Source: an uncultured Clostridia bacterium (GTDB lineage: Bacteria; Bacillota; Clostridia; Oscillospirales; Acutalibacteraceae). Taken from it: a DNA stretch of 30,293 nt. The stretch covers positions 1 through 30,293 of the forward strand of contig CALBKQ010000140.1 in assembly GCA_937895645.1 (NCBI GenBank), in the 5' to 3' direction. The notes under the pieces were generated by a model. It worked only from the letters and a program-made list of their open reading frames with translations. It made no database searches and was not told the DNA's origin. Shown one piece after another: positions 7,662 through 14,699 of the stretch (its first letter is position 1; each line of letters begins with the position of its first letter). The translations under genes and the position numbers were made by a program.

Positions 7662-7730
7662 ACCTCATCAGTCAACTTCGTTGACAGCTCTCCTTGAGGA
7701 GAAGGTGCCGAGGAACGAGGCGGATGAGGT
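7662..7730. repeat. 69-bp cruciform repeat with 8-bp terminal inverted repeats
   Basis: ACCTCATC (7662-7669) and GATGAGGT (7723-7730) are exact inverted ends. Between them lie GTCAAC-TTC-GTTGAC (7671-7685) and TCTCC-TTGA-GGAGA (7689-7702), so the whole could fold as a multi-branched cruciform or RNA. Its GC content is well above that of the flanks. From general knowledge, elements with CCTCATC ends and a TCTCCTTGAGGAGA hairpin are widespread between genes of gut Clostridia. The rest of the 7602-7795 gap holds nothing else I recognise. Confidence 0.7.
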
Positions 7731-7795
7731 ATTATATAAAGACTCCTACAAAATCAAATTTAATAAACTAAATTTACATAATGACGACAAGAAAA

Positions 7796-7996
7796 TTATT
7801 TTCTTGCCGTTTTATTATTTGTATTTAATTTAACTATAAATTCGCTTCTTTTTTGTTCAAACAAATTATCAACTTCAGGATATGGAATTTTTGAACTACC
7901 TACTACTTCTCTGAATATCCTGTTTATTCGTCTACGGTGTTTTACAGAATATTTGGGTTCAGACAATAAATCGTAATAATCTATATTTTTCCCCAT
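7796..7996 (-). CDS. Small basic protein of unknown function
   Basis: I do not recognise this 66-aa protein. It begins MGKNIDYYDLLSEPKYSVKH and has a basic centre (KHRRRINRIFREVV) and a basic tail (NTNNKTARK); no signal peptide or membrane segment is visible. The ATG at 7996 is preferred because GGGTGAT (8007-8001, minus strand) lies four bases upstream; an ATG at 8011 would add five residues. It is divergent from the HTH gene at 8098, and the 100-bp space between them has two operators of the same form and overlapping promoters, so the pair is probably one regulatory unit. Its stop codon lies at the tip of the hairpin CAAGAAAAT-T-ATTTTCTTG (7788-7806), which has no clear U-tract. That it is a real gene is supported mainly by this context. 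Confidence 0.6.
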   Translation of the reverse strand: MGKNIDYYDLLSEPKYSVKHRRRINRIFREVVGSSKIPYPEVDNLFEQKRSEFIVKLNTNNKTARK

Positions 7997-8013
7997 AACA
8001 ATCACCCACATTT

Positions 8014-8032
8014 TGACATACTGTGAATGTCA
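8014..8032. promoter_or_regulatory. Operator 1, TGACA-N9-TGTCA
   Basis: Inverted half-sites TGACAT (8014-8019) and ATGTCA (8027-8032), centred at 8023. It lies just after the predicted start of the minus-strand transcript and touches the -35 region of the HTH promoter. It has the same half-site and 9-nt gap as operator 2; the centres are 52 bp apart, about five helical turns. The probable ligand is the HTH protein encoded at 8098; this is inferred. Confidence 0.6.
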
Positions 8033-8058
8033 TTTTTAACTCCATTATAACATATAAT
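8030..8058 (+). promoter_or_regulatory. Promoter of the HTH gene
   Basis: TATAAT at 8053-8058 with a poor -35 candidate, TCATTT, at 8030-8035 (17-base spacer). The start would be near 8065, at the first base of operator 2. It overlaps the opposite promoter almost entirely, which would make the two transcripts compete. Confidence 0.5.
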
Positions 8059-8071
8059 TTCTAATTGACAA
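8044..8071 (-). promoter_or_regulatory. Promoter of the 66-aa gene
   Basis: Minus strand: TTGTCA (8071-8066, five of six matches to TTGACA), 16-base spacer, TATAAT (8049-8044, perfect). Transcription would start near 8037. The -35 box lies inside operator 2, so bound repressor should block it. Confidence 0.6.
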
Positions 8072-8085
8072 GCACAAAATGTCAA
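8065..8085. promoter_or_regulatory. Operator 2, TTGACA-N9-TGTCAA
   Basis: A perfect 6-bp inverted repeat, TTGACA (8065-8070) and TGTCAA (8080-8085). It overlaps the -35 of the minus-strand promoter and the expected start point of the HTH transcript, and lies directly before the GAGGTGAT ribosome binding site at 8087-8094. When the centre of this site is read on the reverse strand it shares TGTG with operator 1. Confidence 0.6.
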
Positions 8086-8097
8086 TGAGGTGATTTT

Positions 8098-8340
8098 ATG
8101 TTCATAAACAAAACTAACAAAGGTACAAACAATGTGTGTGGCAAAGTCCTTTTTGAATACCGTAAAAAGCATGAAATTTCTCAACGCGAACTTGCTGATA
8201 TGTTGCAACTATCGGGTTTAGATATTGACAAAAATGCAATTCAACGAATTGAAGCAGGAAAGCGTTTTGTAACTGATATAGAAATAAAACATTTATCAAG
8301 AGCTTTAGAGTTAAGTTATGAAGAATTGTTAGACAAATAA
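8098..8340 (+). CDS. XRE-family HTH transcriptional regulator
   Basis: An 80-aa protein made almost wholly of a Cro/C1-type helix-turn-helix domain: CGKVLFEYRKKHEISQRELADML is helix 1 and the positioning helix, KNAIQRIEAGKR is the recognition helix region, and IKHLSRALELSYEELL closes the fold. It has no ligand-binding or membrane segment, so it resembles a stand-alone autorepressor. GAGGTGAT at 8087-8094 marks the ATG at 8098. It is divergent from the 66-aa gene with two TGACA-N9-TGTCA operators between, which suggests it represses both. It could also be the antitoxin-like half of a two-gene module; nothing in the partner sequence proves this. Confidence 0.88.
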   Translation: MFINKTNKGTNNVCGKVLFEYRKKHEISQRELADMLQLSGLDIDKNAIQRIEAGKRFVTDIEIKHLSRALELSYEELLDK

Positions 8341-8355
8341 ATATTATGATATGAA

Positions 8356-8384
8356 AAGGCAGTCCCTGCGGACTGCCTTAATTT
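8356..8384 (+). terminator. Terminator between the HTH gene and alr
   Basis: A perfect 10-bp stem, AAGGCAGTCC (8356-8365) and GGACTGCCTT (8370-8379), with a CTGC loop, followed by AATTTT. On the minus strand it ends in CCTTTTC, so it may also serve alr, which converges on it. Confidence 0.8.
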
Positions 8385-8410
8385 TGCATTTTACGTTTTG
8401 CTCTTTGTTC

Positions 8411-9550
8411 TTATTCAATTACTTTTCCATCTTTAATATAAATTCTTGGAACGCGTGGGGTAATAAGACAGCAGAATTCATAATTGAAACGGTAATCTTT
8501 ATTTGAAACATCTTCAACTGTAATTGTTTCGTTTCCGTCAGTACCCACAAGAGTAACTTCGTCGGCAATCTGCACATCAGAGAGATGTGAAACATCAACC
8601 ATAAACTGGTCCATACATACTCTGCCAAGAATTTTACAACGAGTACCACGAATCAGCACTTCGCCCTTATTTGACAAATATCTTGGATATCCGTCACCGT
8701 AACCCGCTGGTATGGTGGCTATTTTCATATCTTTTTCTGCCACATAAGTTGAGCCATAACTTACTGTAAATCCTTTTTTAACAGATTTTACAAAAGAAAC
8801 ACTACTCTTGAATTCCAATGCAGGATAAAGTTTGTAATCTCTGCTCATTTCATCTGATGGGTAAAGTCCGTAAATCATAATTCCGCAACGAATCATATCA
8901 CCACAATAGCCATCAAGTTCCATAACAGAAGCACTGTTATACATATGACGAACAGGAAAATTATAGCCATCTTTTATAAGTTTATCAGTAAAATCAACAA
9001 ATTTCTGTTTTTGTATGTTTGCAGAGGTTTTATCAGTTGTATCGGCATTTGCAAAATGGGTAAAAGCACCGTCAACACTTATGTTTTCAAGTGCAAAAAT
9101 TGATTTTATCTCATTCTCTCCATTCTCATCAGGCTGAAAACCAATTCTGCCCATACCTGTATCAATTTTTATATGCACTTTTGCTGTTCTGCCAAGTTCT
9201 TGTGCTTTTTTAGAAAGCCCAAGGGCAGTTACAATATCAATAACTGTGCAAGTAATATCGTTTTCGATTGCAGTAGCGTAGTCCTGACGAAAAATCTGAC
9301 CTAAAATAAGAATAGGTGCGGTTATTCCGTTTTCACGGAGTTCAACTGCCTCATCAATAGCAGCAACACCTAAAGCCCCTGCACCTGCCTCAACAAGTGC
9401 TTTTGCTACCTCAACTGCACCGTGACCATAAGCGTTGGCTTTAACAATACCCATAATGGTCATATCGTCACCAAATTTTTCGCGTACAGTCTTAATATTC
9501 TTTTGTATGTTATCGAGATTTATTTTTGTGTAAACTCTTTTTGGTAACAT
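8411..9550 (-). CDS. alr: Alanine racemase
   Basis: PLP-dependent enzyme that interconverts L- and D-alanine and supplies D-Ala for peptidoglycan. The 379 aa include the PLP-lysine motif GIVKANAYGHG (Lys37), IDTGMGRIGF, FTHFANAD, the second-base tyrosine region TVSYGSTYV, PAGYGDGYPRYLSNKG, and GRVCMDQFMVDVS, which is conserved near the active site entry. The ATG at 9550 follows AGAGGTT (9563-9557, minus strand). It is transcribed alone, divergent from ktrB. In spore-formers, alanine racemases can also control L-alanine-triggered germination; which role this copy plays cannot be told from sequence. Confidence 0.96.
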   Translation of the reverse strand: MLPKRVYTKINLDNIQKNIKTVREKFGDDMTIMGIVKANAYGHGAVEVAKALVEAGAGALGVAAIDEAVELRENGITAPILILGQIFRQDYATAIENDITCTVIDIVTALGLSKKAQELGRTAKVHIKIDTGMGRIGFQPDENGENEIKSIFALENISVDGAFTHFANADTTDKTSANIQKQKFVDFTDKLIKDGYNFPVRHMYNSASVMELDGYCGDMIRCGIMIYGLYPSDEMSRDYKLYPALEFKSSVSFVKSVKKGFTVSYGSTYVAEKDMKIATIPAGYGDGYPRYLSNKGEVLIRGTRCKILGRVCMDQFMVDVSHLSDVQIADEVTLVGTDGNETITVEDVSNKDYRFNYEFCCLITPRVPRIYIKDGKVIE

Positions 9551-9593
9551 TTTTAACCTCTAATCTTGTAAAACAACTGATTAATTTATTTTA

Positions 9594-9622
9594 TTGATAT
9601 AATTAATTTTTTATGTTATAAT
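9594..9622 (+). promoter_or_regulatory. Sigma-A promoter for ktrBA
   Basis: TTGATA (9594-9599), 17-base spacer, TATAAT (9617-9622), only one mismatch to consensus. The start is near 9629, giving a leader of about 70 nt. That leader contains a 12-bp palindrome, AAGATTAATCTT (9663-9674), but is too short for a c-di-AMP (ydaO) riboswitch. Confidence 0.65.
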
Positions 9623-9635
9623 TTGTAATACATTC

Positions 9636-9664
9636 ATTATAATAGATTTTTTTAACAAAAACAA
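9636..9664 (-). promoter_or_regulatory. Putative promoter for alr
   Basis: Minus strand: TTGTTT (9664-9659), 17-base spacer, TATAAT (9641-9636). The start would be near 9629, facing the ktrBA start. Each transcript would then cross the other's promoter. The -35 is weak. Confidence 0.45.
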
Positions 9665-9698
9665 GATTAATCTTCTTTTTAGCAAAGGAAAAATAAAT

Positions 9699-11057
9699 AT
9701 GCGTAAAAAACGCTTCAAATTGTCAACAACTCATATTATAATGATGAGCTTTCTTCTTGTAATTCTTGCAGGCAGTATATTGCTCTCATTACCTATAAGT
9801 TCATCTAACGGTGTCGCGGTATCATATGTTGATGCTCTTTTCACTGCAACAACCGCTACCTGTGTAACAGGTCTTGTAACCTTACCTACCGTTACTACAT
9901 GGAGCACATTTGGTCAGGTAGTAATACTTTGTCTTATTCAACTTGGCGGACTTGGCGTTATTACAGTTATGTCAGGTCTTATGATTGCCCTTCATAAGAA
10001 AATGGGACTTGCTGACCGGTTGCTTATACAAGAGGCATTTAATCTTAACACGCTTTCAGGACTTGTTCGTTTTGTAAAAAAAGTAATTGGCGCAACTTTT
10101 TTGATTGAAGGCGTTGGTGCCGTTTTATATATGACAGTTTTTGTGCCCCATTTTGGTGTTCGTGGAATATGGATTTCTATTTTCAATTCAGTTTCTGCAT
10201 TTTGCAACGCGGGTCTTGATATTATTTCAGAAAACAGTCTTTGCGATTATGCTACAAATCCTTTAATAAACATAGTAACATGTGCTTTGATTATTATCGG
10301 AGGTATAGGTTACGTTGTATGGTGGGATATAATAAGAATTATAAAGCTTCACAAAAAGCAAGGCAAAATGTGTATTCAAAAGTTGACACTACACAGTAAA
10401 ATTGTTTTGTGGATGACTGCATTTTTAATTATTACAGGTGCTATTTCATTTTTTGTTTTTGAATATAATAATGAACTAACTTTAGCTAACCACTCACTTT
10501 TTGATAAATTACAGTTGTCTTTTTTTCAATCAGTAACAACAAGAACAGCTGGATTTGCAACGGTCCCACAACAAAACCTTACAAATACATCTGCAATTAT
10601 TTCTCTTGTACTTATGTTTATTGGGGGCTCACCTGTAGGTACTGCGGGTGGTATTAAAACTGTTACTGTAATGGTTTTACTTCTCACCGCACTTTCAACG
10701 GTTAAAAATAAAAATGAAATTGTAATATTTAATCGTTCAATTTCACAAAATTCAGTGAAAAAAGCAGTTGCAGTTTTCTGTATGTCTTTTATAATTATGT
10801 TTATTTCAACTGTTCTTCTCTCTGCTGTAAGTGACGCATCTGCCCTTGATATCGTTTATGAGACAGTCAGTGCAACAGCAACAGTTGGTCTTACACGCAA
10901 CTTAACACCAACACTTAATGTGTGGGGCAAAATTATAATAATAATCACAATGTATCTTGGCAGAATAGGACCTATTTCACTTGCGGTTGCTCTTAATATG
11001 AAAAAAGGCAGTCAAAACATTGTCAAAACACCGGTTGAAGAAATCAGCGTTGGTTAA
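9699..11057 (+). CDS. ktrB: KtrB-type potassium uptake membrane subunit
   Basis: Integral membrane subunit of a Ktr K+ uptake system (TrkH/KtrB superfamily), 452 aa. The four membrane-pore-membrane repeats can be followed through their filter loops: TATTATCVTGL, SVSAFCNAGLD, SVTTRTAGFATV and SATATVGLTRN, each with the key glycine. GGSPVGTAGGIKTVTVMVL is typical of KtrB. The start is ATG 9699, after AAAGGAAAA. It is followed after 15 bases by the regulatory subunit ktrA, so they form a two-gene operon. It converges with a second potassium system (trkAH) across a shared terminator. Confidence 0.93.
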   Translation: MRKKRFKLSTTHIIMMSFLLVILAGSILLSLPISSSNGVAVSYVDALFTATTATCVTGLVTLPTVTTWSTFGQVVILCLIQLGGLGVITVMSGLMIALHKKMGLADRLLIQEAFNLNTLSGLVRFVKKVIGATFLIEGVGAVLYMTVFVPHFGVRGIWISIFNSVSAFCNAGLDIISENSLCDYATNPLINIVTCALIIIGGIGYVVWWDIIRIIKLHKKQGKMCIQKLTLHSKIVLWMTAFLIITGAISFFVFEYNNELTLANHSLFDKLQLSFFQSVTTRTAGFATVPQQNLTNTSAIISLVLMFIGGSPVGTAGGIKTVTVMVLLLTALSTVKNKNEIVIFNRSISQNSVKKAVAVFCMSFIIMFISTVLLSAVSDASALDIVYETVSATATVGLTRNLTPTLNVWGKIIIIITMYLGRIGPISLAVALNMKKGSQNIVKTPVEEISVG

Positions 11058-11072
11058 AAAGGTGAGGTAAAT

Positions 11073-11723
11073 ATGAAAACTAATAATTCTTATGCCGTTT
11101 TCGGCTTGGGTCGTTACGGTCTTGCAGTGGCAAAAGAGCTTGTAGAAAACGGTGCAGAAGTTTTAAGCGTCGACCACAACGAAGAGCTTGTAAATGATGC
11201 AATATCTGAACTTTCTGTTTGCAGATGTGCTGATGTTACGGACCCTGAAGTAATCAAACAACTTGGTATCTCAAACATAGACGTTGTTATAATTGCAATA
11301 TCAGGAAGCCTTGAAACAAGCGTTATGGCTACAACTCTCTGCAAAGAAGCAGGAGTAAAAAATGTAATTGTAAAATGCAGTAATGAAATGCACGCAAAAA
11401 TACTCAGCCGAGTAGGTGCTGACAAGGTTGTTTTGCCTGAAAGAGAGTCAGGAATACGCCTTGCTAAAAATCTTTTAAGTTCAGGTTTTATTGATATTCT
11501 TGACCTTACAAATAATGTTTCCCTTGTTGAAATCGATGTAAAACCTGAATGGGTTGGCAAATCACTTATAGATTTGAATTTAAGAAAAAAATATTCAATC
11601 AACGTTATTGCAATTCAACAAAATAATGATGTTACAACTGATATTGACCCTATAAAACCTCTTGAAGAAACAATGAAGATGATAGTTGTAGCAGACCGAA
11701 CAAAATTAGAAAAAATGAGATAA
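11073..11723 (+). CDS. ktrA: KtrA-type potassium uptake regulatory subunit
   Basis: Cytoplasmic RCK-domain protein that gates KtrB. The 216 aa comprise an RCK_N Rossmann domain (YAVFGLGRYGLAVAKELVENGAEVLSVD, GxGxxG motif, about residues 8-35) that binds adenine nucleotides, and an RCK_C domain from about residue 135. In Firmicutes the RCK_C of KtrA is a known c-di-AMP target. The single-RCK length distinguishes it from the 452-aa TrkA at 13206-14564. Ribosome binding site AAGGTGAGG precedes the ATG. It ends at a strong bidirectional terminator. Confidence 0.93.
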   Translation: MKTNNSYAVFGLGRYGLAVAKELVENGAEVLSVDHNEELVNDAISELSVCRCADVTDPEVIKQLGISNIDVVIIAISGSLETSVMATTLCKEAGVKNVIVKCSNEMHAKILSRVGADKVVLPERESGIRLAKNLLSSGFIDILDLTNNVSLVEIDVKPEWVGKSLIDLNLRKKYSINVIAIQQNNDVTTDIDPIKPLEETMKMIVVADRTKLEKMR

Positions 11724-11729
11724 AAAAAG

Positions 11730-11763
11730 AAGTACTTGAGAAACAAACTCAAGTACTTTTTTT
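11730..11763. terminator. Bidirectional terminator shared by ktrBA and trkAH
   Basis: A perfect 11-bp stem, AAGTACTTGAG (11730-11740) and CTCAAGTACTT (11748-11758), with a 7-nt loop, and T-tracts on both strands. The last codons and TGA stop of trkH lie inside the stem, so coding sequence and terminator are shared on the minus strand. Confidence 0.9.
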
Positions 11764-13194
11764 CCATGTTGAACGCATAAACAAAATTATAATAGGAAAA
11801 ATTTCAAGACGACCTATAAGCATATTAGCTGAAAGCACAAGTTTTGATAAGTTGCTGAAATCTGCAAAATTCTCAACAGGACCGACCAATGCTAGTCCGG
11901 GGCCTACGTTATTTATACAAGTTATAACAGCAGTAACAGTTGTAGTGAAATCAAAATTATCAACTGTTAAAATCAATGCAGAAATACCAATTATAAACAT
12001 ATAAATAACAAAATATGTTGATGTTGTAATTACAACATCTTTTTCAACAACCGCACCATCTAGTTTAATTGCTTTAACTCTGTTAGGATTTATTGCACGG
12101 CGCAATTCACGGAAAGCAGCCTTTACAAGAATAATCATTCTGCCAACTTTAAGTCCTCCCCCTGTTGAACCGGCACAAGCACCTAAAAACATAAGTGCCA
12201 CTATTATCATTTGTGACATAGAAGGCCATTGGCCAAAATCAGCAGTTACAAATCCTGTTGTTGTAATAATTGAAGCTACCTGAAAGCCTGCCTGACGCAA
12301 GGCTGTACCCACTGATTCAACCATAGGATAAATATTTAGTGTTATAAGTATTATAGATACACCGACTACACCAAGATATGTCCAGAGTTCTTCACTCTTG
12401 AAAACTCGCTTAAATTGTTTAACAAGGAAAAGATAAAACAGATTAAAATTTATACCAAAAAGAAGCATAAATATTGAAATTACTATCTCTGCTCCTAAAT
12501 TATTGTATGCGGCAATACTTGCATTTTTTACTGAAAATCCACCTGTACCTGCGGTTGCAAATGCAGTTGTTACGCTATCATATAAAGGCATTTTACAACA
12601 AAGCAGTGCAATAATTTCTGCTGCCGTAAAAACAGTATAAATAATATAAAGTATTCTTGCAGTTACCGTAGCTTTTGACACTAATTTACCAACAGTTGGT
12701 CCTGGCACTTCCGCTCTTAGAATATGCATTGACTGCATATCTTTCTGGGGCAGGATTGCTAACACAAAAACGATTACACCCATACCGCCAATCCAGTGAG
12801 TAAACGAACGCCAGAATAAAATACTTTTAGGTAAAGATTCAATATCATTAAGTATTGAAGCACCTGTTGTTGTAAAGCCCGATACAGTTTCAAAAAACGC
12901 ATCAATAAATGATGGTATTGCACCTGAAAACACAAATGGTAATGCACCAAAAAAAGACATAAGTATCCATGAAAGAGATACTATTGCAAATCCTTCACGG
13001 GCATATATTCTTCGTGTCTGGGGTTTTGGTAAGGTCATAAGTGTACCTACACCTAAAAGTATTGCAATTACAATGCCGTAAACATATATAAGATTTTCTT
13101 TGAAATAAATTGAAACCGCCATAGGCAACAGTAACAAAAGTGCTTCTGCCTGTAAAAGTTTACCTACGGTTTTAGACACCATTTTATAATTCAT
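11749..13194 (-). CDS. trkH: TrkH-family potassium uptake membrane subunit
   Basis: Potassium translocating subunit, 481 aa, of the longer TrkH type with two extra N-terminal membrane segments (LLLLLPMAVSIYF and YGIVIAILLGVGTLMTL) before the conserved core. Pore loops include ETVSGFTTTGASIL, TAFATAGTGGFSVKN, ITTTGFVTADF and NNVGPGLALVG; GACAGSTGGGLKVGR is also typical. It begins 11 bases after the trkA stop with AAGGCG as ribosome binding site, so trkA-trkH is an operon. The 3' end runs into the shared terminator stem, where the codons for KST and the stop form one arm. Confidence 0.94.
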   Translation of the reverse strand: MNYKMVSKTVGKLLQAEALLLLLPMAVSIYFKENLIYVYGIVIAILLGVGTLMTLPKPQTRRIYAREGFAIVSLSWILMSFFGALPFVFSGAIPSFIDAFFETVSGFTTTGASILNDIESLPKSILFWRSFTHWIGGMGVIVFVLAILPQKDMQSMHILRAEVPGPTVGKLVSKATVTARILYIIYTVFTAAEIIALLCCKMPLYDSVTTAFATAGTGGFSVKNASIAAYNNLGAEIVISIFMLLFGINFNLFYLFLVKQFKRVFKSEELWTYLGVVGVSIILITLNIYPMVESVGTALRQAGFQVASIITTTGFVTADFGQWPSMSQMIIVALMFLGACAGSTGGGLKVGRMIILVKAAFRELRRAINPNRVKAIKLDGAVVEKDVVITTSTYFVIYMFIIGISALILTVDNFDFTTTVTAVITCINNVGPGLALVGPVENFADFSNLSKLVLSANMLIGRLEIFPIIILFMRSTWKKST

Positions 13195-13205
13195 TTATTC
13201 TCGCC

Positions 13206-14564
13206 TTACTCAAAAATCTCATTGATACTACTTATATGATTGCGTTTTGTAACGATAATAACGCTATCATCTTTTTCAATGCAGTCATTACCACCCGGGA
13301 ATATAACCTTATGATTCCTGACAATACAAGCAATCAAAGTATCATCTTTAAGTTTAATATCTTTAAGTGGTACACCAATTTCACTAAAATCAGCGTTAAT
13401 GTTAAATTCAAGTGCTTCAACCTGACCACCAACAAGTTTATAAAGGGTCTGCACGCTTGATTCTTCACCTGAATTCTCAAGTGCACGGACAAATGCAATT
13501 ATTCTATTTGCTGCAATGGCTTTTGATGAGAACGCACTATCCATACCAATGCTTTCAAGCACCTGATATGAAACTCTGTTCACCTTTGCAACGGTTTTGC
13601 TGATTCCAAGAGAACTTGCATACATAGCAGAAATAATGTTTTCTTCATCAATAGTAGTAAGTGCTACAAAAGCATCTTGCCCTTCAATGCCTTGCTCCAT
13701 TAAAACTTCACGGTCAGTACCGTCCCCGTGAATAATATTTGCATCTGGTAAATTTACGCAAAGGTGTTCACAACGCTCAATATCGTTTTCAATAATCTTA
13801 ACATTATAACCACCTGTTTCGCAAAGCTGACGAGCAAGGTAATACCCCATCTTGCCCCCACCGGTAATCATAATATCTTTTGTTCTGTGCTTATAAATCT
13901 TCAACTTTTTCATAAAATTCACAAGCACACCACGAGGTGCTGTAATGTGAATTCTGTCACCAGCTTTAAGCACAAAATCACCGTGTGGAATAATAACTTC
14001 ATTTTTTCGCTGAACTGCACATACAAGGATTTTAACATTGAACTTATCAAAAATGTCAGTAAGTTGCATATCACACAATGGATTTTCTGCATCAATTTTA
14101 ACTTCTGCAAGGTCCACAAGTCCGCGATAAAATGTTTCAATATTGATTGCATTTGGGAAACGAAGAACTTTTGCGATTTCATTTGCTGCGTCAAGTTCAG
14201 GGTTCACAATCATGCTGAGTCCTAACTCGTCTTTGAAAAATGGCACTTGCTCCAGGTAATCGGGATTACGCACTCTTGCGATTGTGTGCTCTGCCCCCGC
14301 TTTTTTAGCCATAAGGCAAGAGAGAATATTGAGTTCGTCAGATGATGTTGCGGCTACAAAAAGTTGTGCGTCACCAACGCCTGCTTCTATTTGCACTTCG
14401 TAACTTGCACCATTTCCGCATACACCCATAACATCATATGAGTTTACTATCTGTTCAATTACCTTTTGATTTTTGTCAATAACAACAATATCGTGACCCT
14501 CAAGGGACAGATGCTCAACAAGTGTAGCACCGACCTTACCGTCACCTACTATTATAATTTTCAT
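13206..14564 (-). CDS. trkA: Trk system potassium uptake protein TrkA
   Basis: Peripheral NAD(H)-binding regulator of the TrkH channel. At 452 aa it is the full tandem form: RCK_N 1 (KIIIVGDGKVGATLVEHL, GxGxxG), RCK_C 1 around LCDMQLTDIFDKF, RCK_N 2 (DIMITGGGKMGYYLARQL), and RCK_C 2 near the C-terminus. The start ATG at 14564 is preceded by AAGGTGAT on the minus strand. It is co-transcribed with trkH. The window therefore carries two complete K+ uptake systems of different subfamilies side by side, which may differ in affinity or in c-di-AMP or NADH control. Confidence 0.94.
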   Translation of the reverse strand: MKIIIVGDGKVGATLVEHLSLEGHDIVVIDKNQKVIEQIVNSYDVMGVCGNGASYEVQIEAGVGDAQLFVAATSSDELNILSCLMAKKAGAEHTIARVRNPDYLEQVPFFKDELGLSMIVNPELDAANEIAKVLRFPNAINIETFYRGLVDLAEVKIDAENPLCDMQLTDIFDKFNVKILVCAVQRKNEVIIPHGDFVLKAGDRIHITAPRGVLVNFMKKLKIYKHRTKDIMITGGGKMGYYLARQLCETGGYNVKIIENDIERCEHLCVNLPDANIIHGDGTDREVLMEQGIEGQDAFVALTTIDEENIISAMYASSLGISKTVAKVNRVSYQVLESIGMDSAFSSKAIAANRIIAFVRALENSGEESSVQTLYKLVGGQVEALEFNINADFSEIGVPLKDIKLKDDTLIACIVRNHKVIFPGGNDCIEKDDSVIIVTKRNHISSINEIFE

Positions 14565-14585
14565 AATATAATCACCTTAAAAATA

Positions 14586-14613
14586 ATTATAACTAAAAGA
14601 CATTTTAGCACAA
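14586..14613 (-). promoter_or_regulatory. Putative promoter for trkAH
   Basis: Minus strand: TTGTGC (14613-14608), 16-base spacer, TATAAT (14591-14586). The start would be near 14580, giving a short leader with the AAGGTGAT ribosome binding site. Confidence 0.45.
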
Positions 14614-14653
14614 TAGAATTGATTTTACAATGTTTTTGTGATAAATTGTATTT

Positions 14654-14685
14654 AATGCATAATGCAGAATTCAAAATGCAAAATT
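14654..14685. repeat. ATGCAGAATTC-type repeat tract
   Basis: AATGCATAATGCAGAATTC followed by AAAATGCAAAATT has the same words as the arms of the element at 3650-3807. No inverted partner is visible nearby. It lies directly before the ribosome binding site (GAGGA, 14686-14690) of the next gene and so would be in its leader. Confidence 0.55.
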
Positions 14686-14699
14686 GAGGACTGATATTT

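Noticed and set aside
5235..8097. Prophage or genomic island around the HTH gene
   Set aside because: No integrase, structural phage genes or attachment repeats are present; the flanking genes are core functions.
8098..8340. Toxin-antitoxin call for the HTH and 66-aa pair
   Set aside because: Toxin-antitoxin genes are usually in one operon, whereas these are divergent; the 66-aa product matches no toxin I know. Kept as a regulatory pair only.
9623..9698. ydaO-type c-di-AMP riboswitch before ktrB
   Set aside because: The leader is only about 70 nt and AT-rich; the riboswitch needs well over 100 nt and its conserved GC-rich stems are absent.
11114..11602. 162-codon open frame antisense to ktrA
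   Set aside because: It mirrors the real ktrA frame, has no ribosome binding site and no protein-like composition.
13764..14225. 153-codon open frame antisense to trkA
   Set aside because: Cys/Phe/Asn-rich translation typical of a reverse shadow of a coding AT-rich gene; TrkA is certain.
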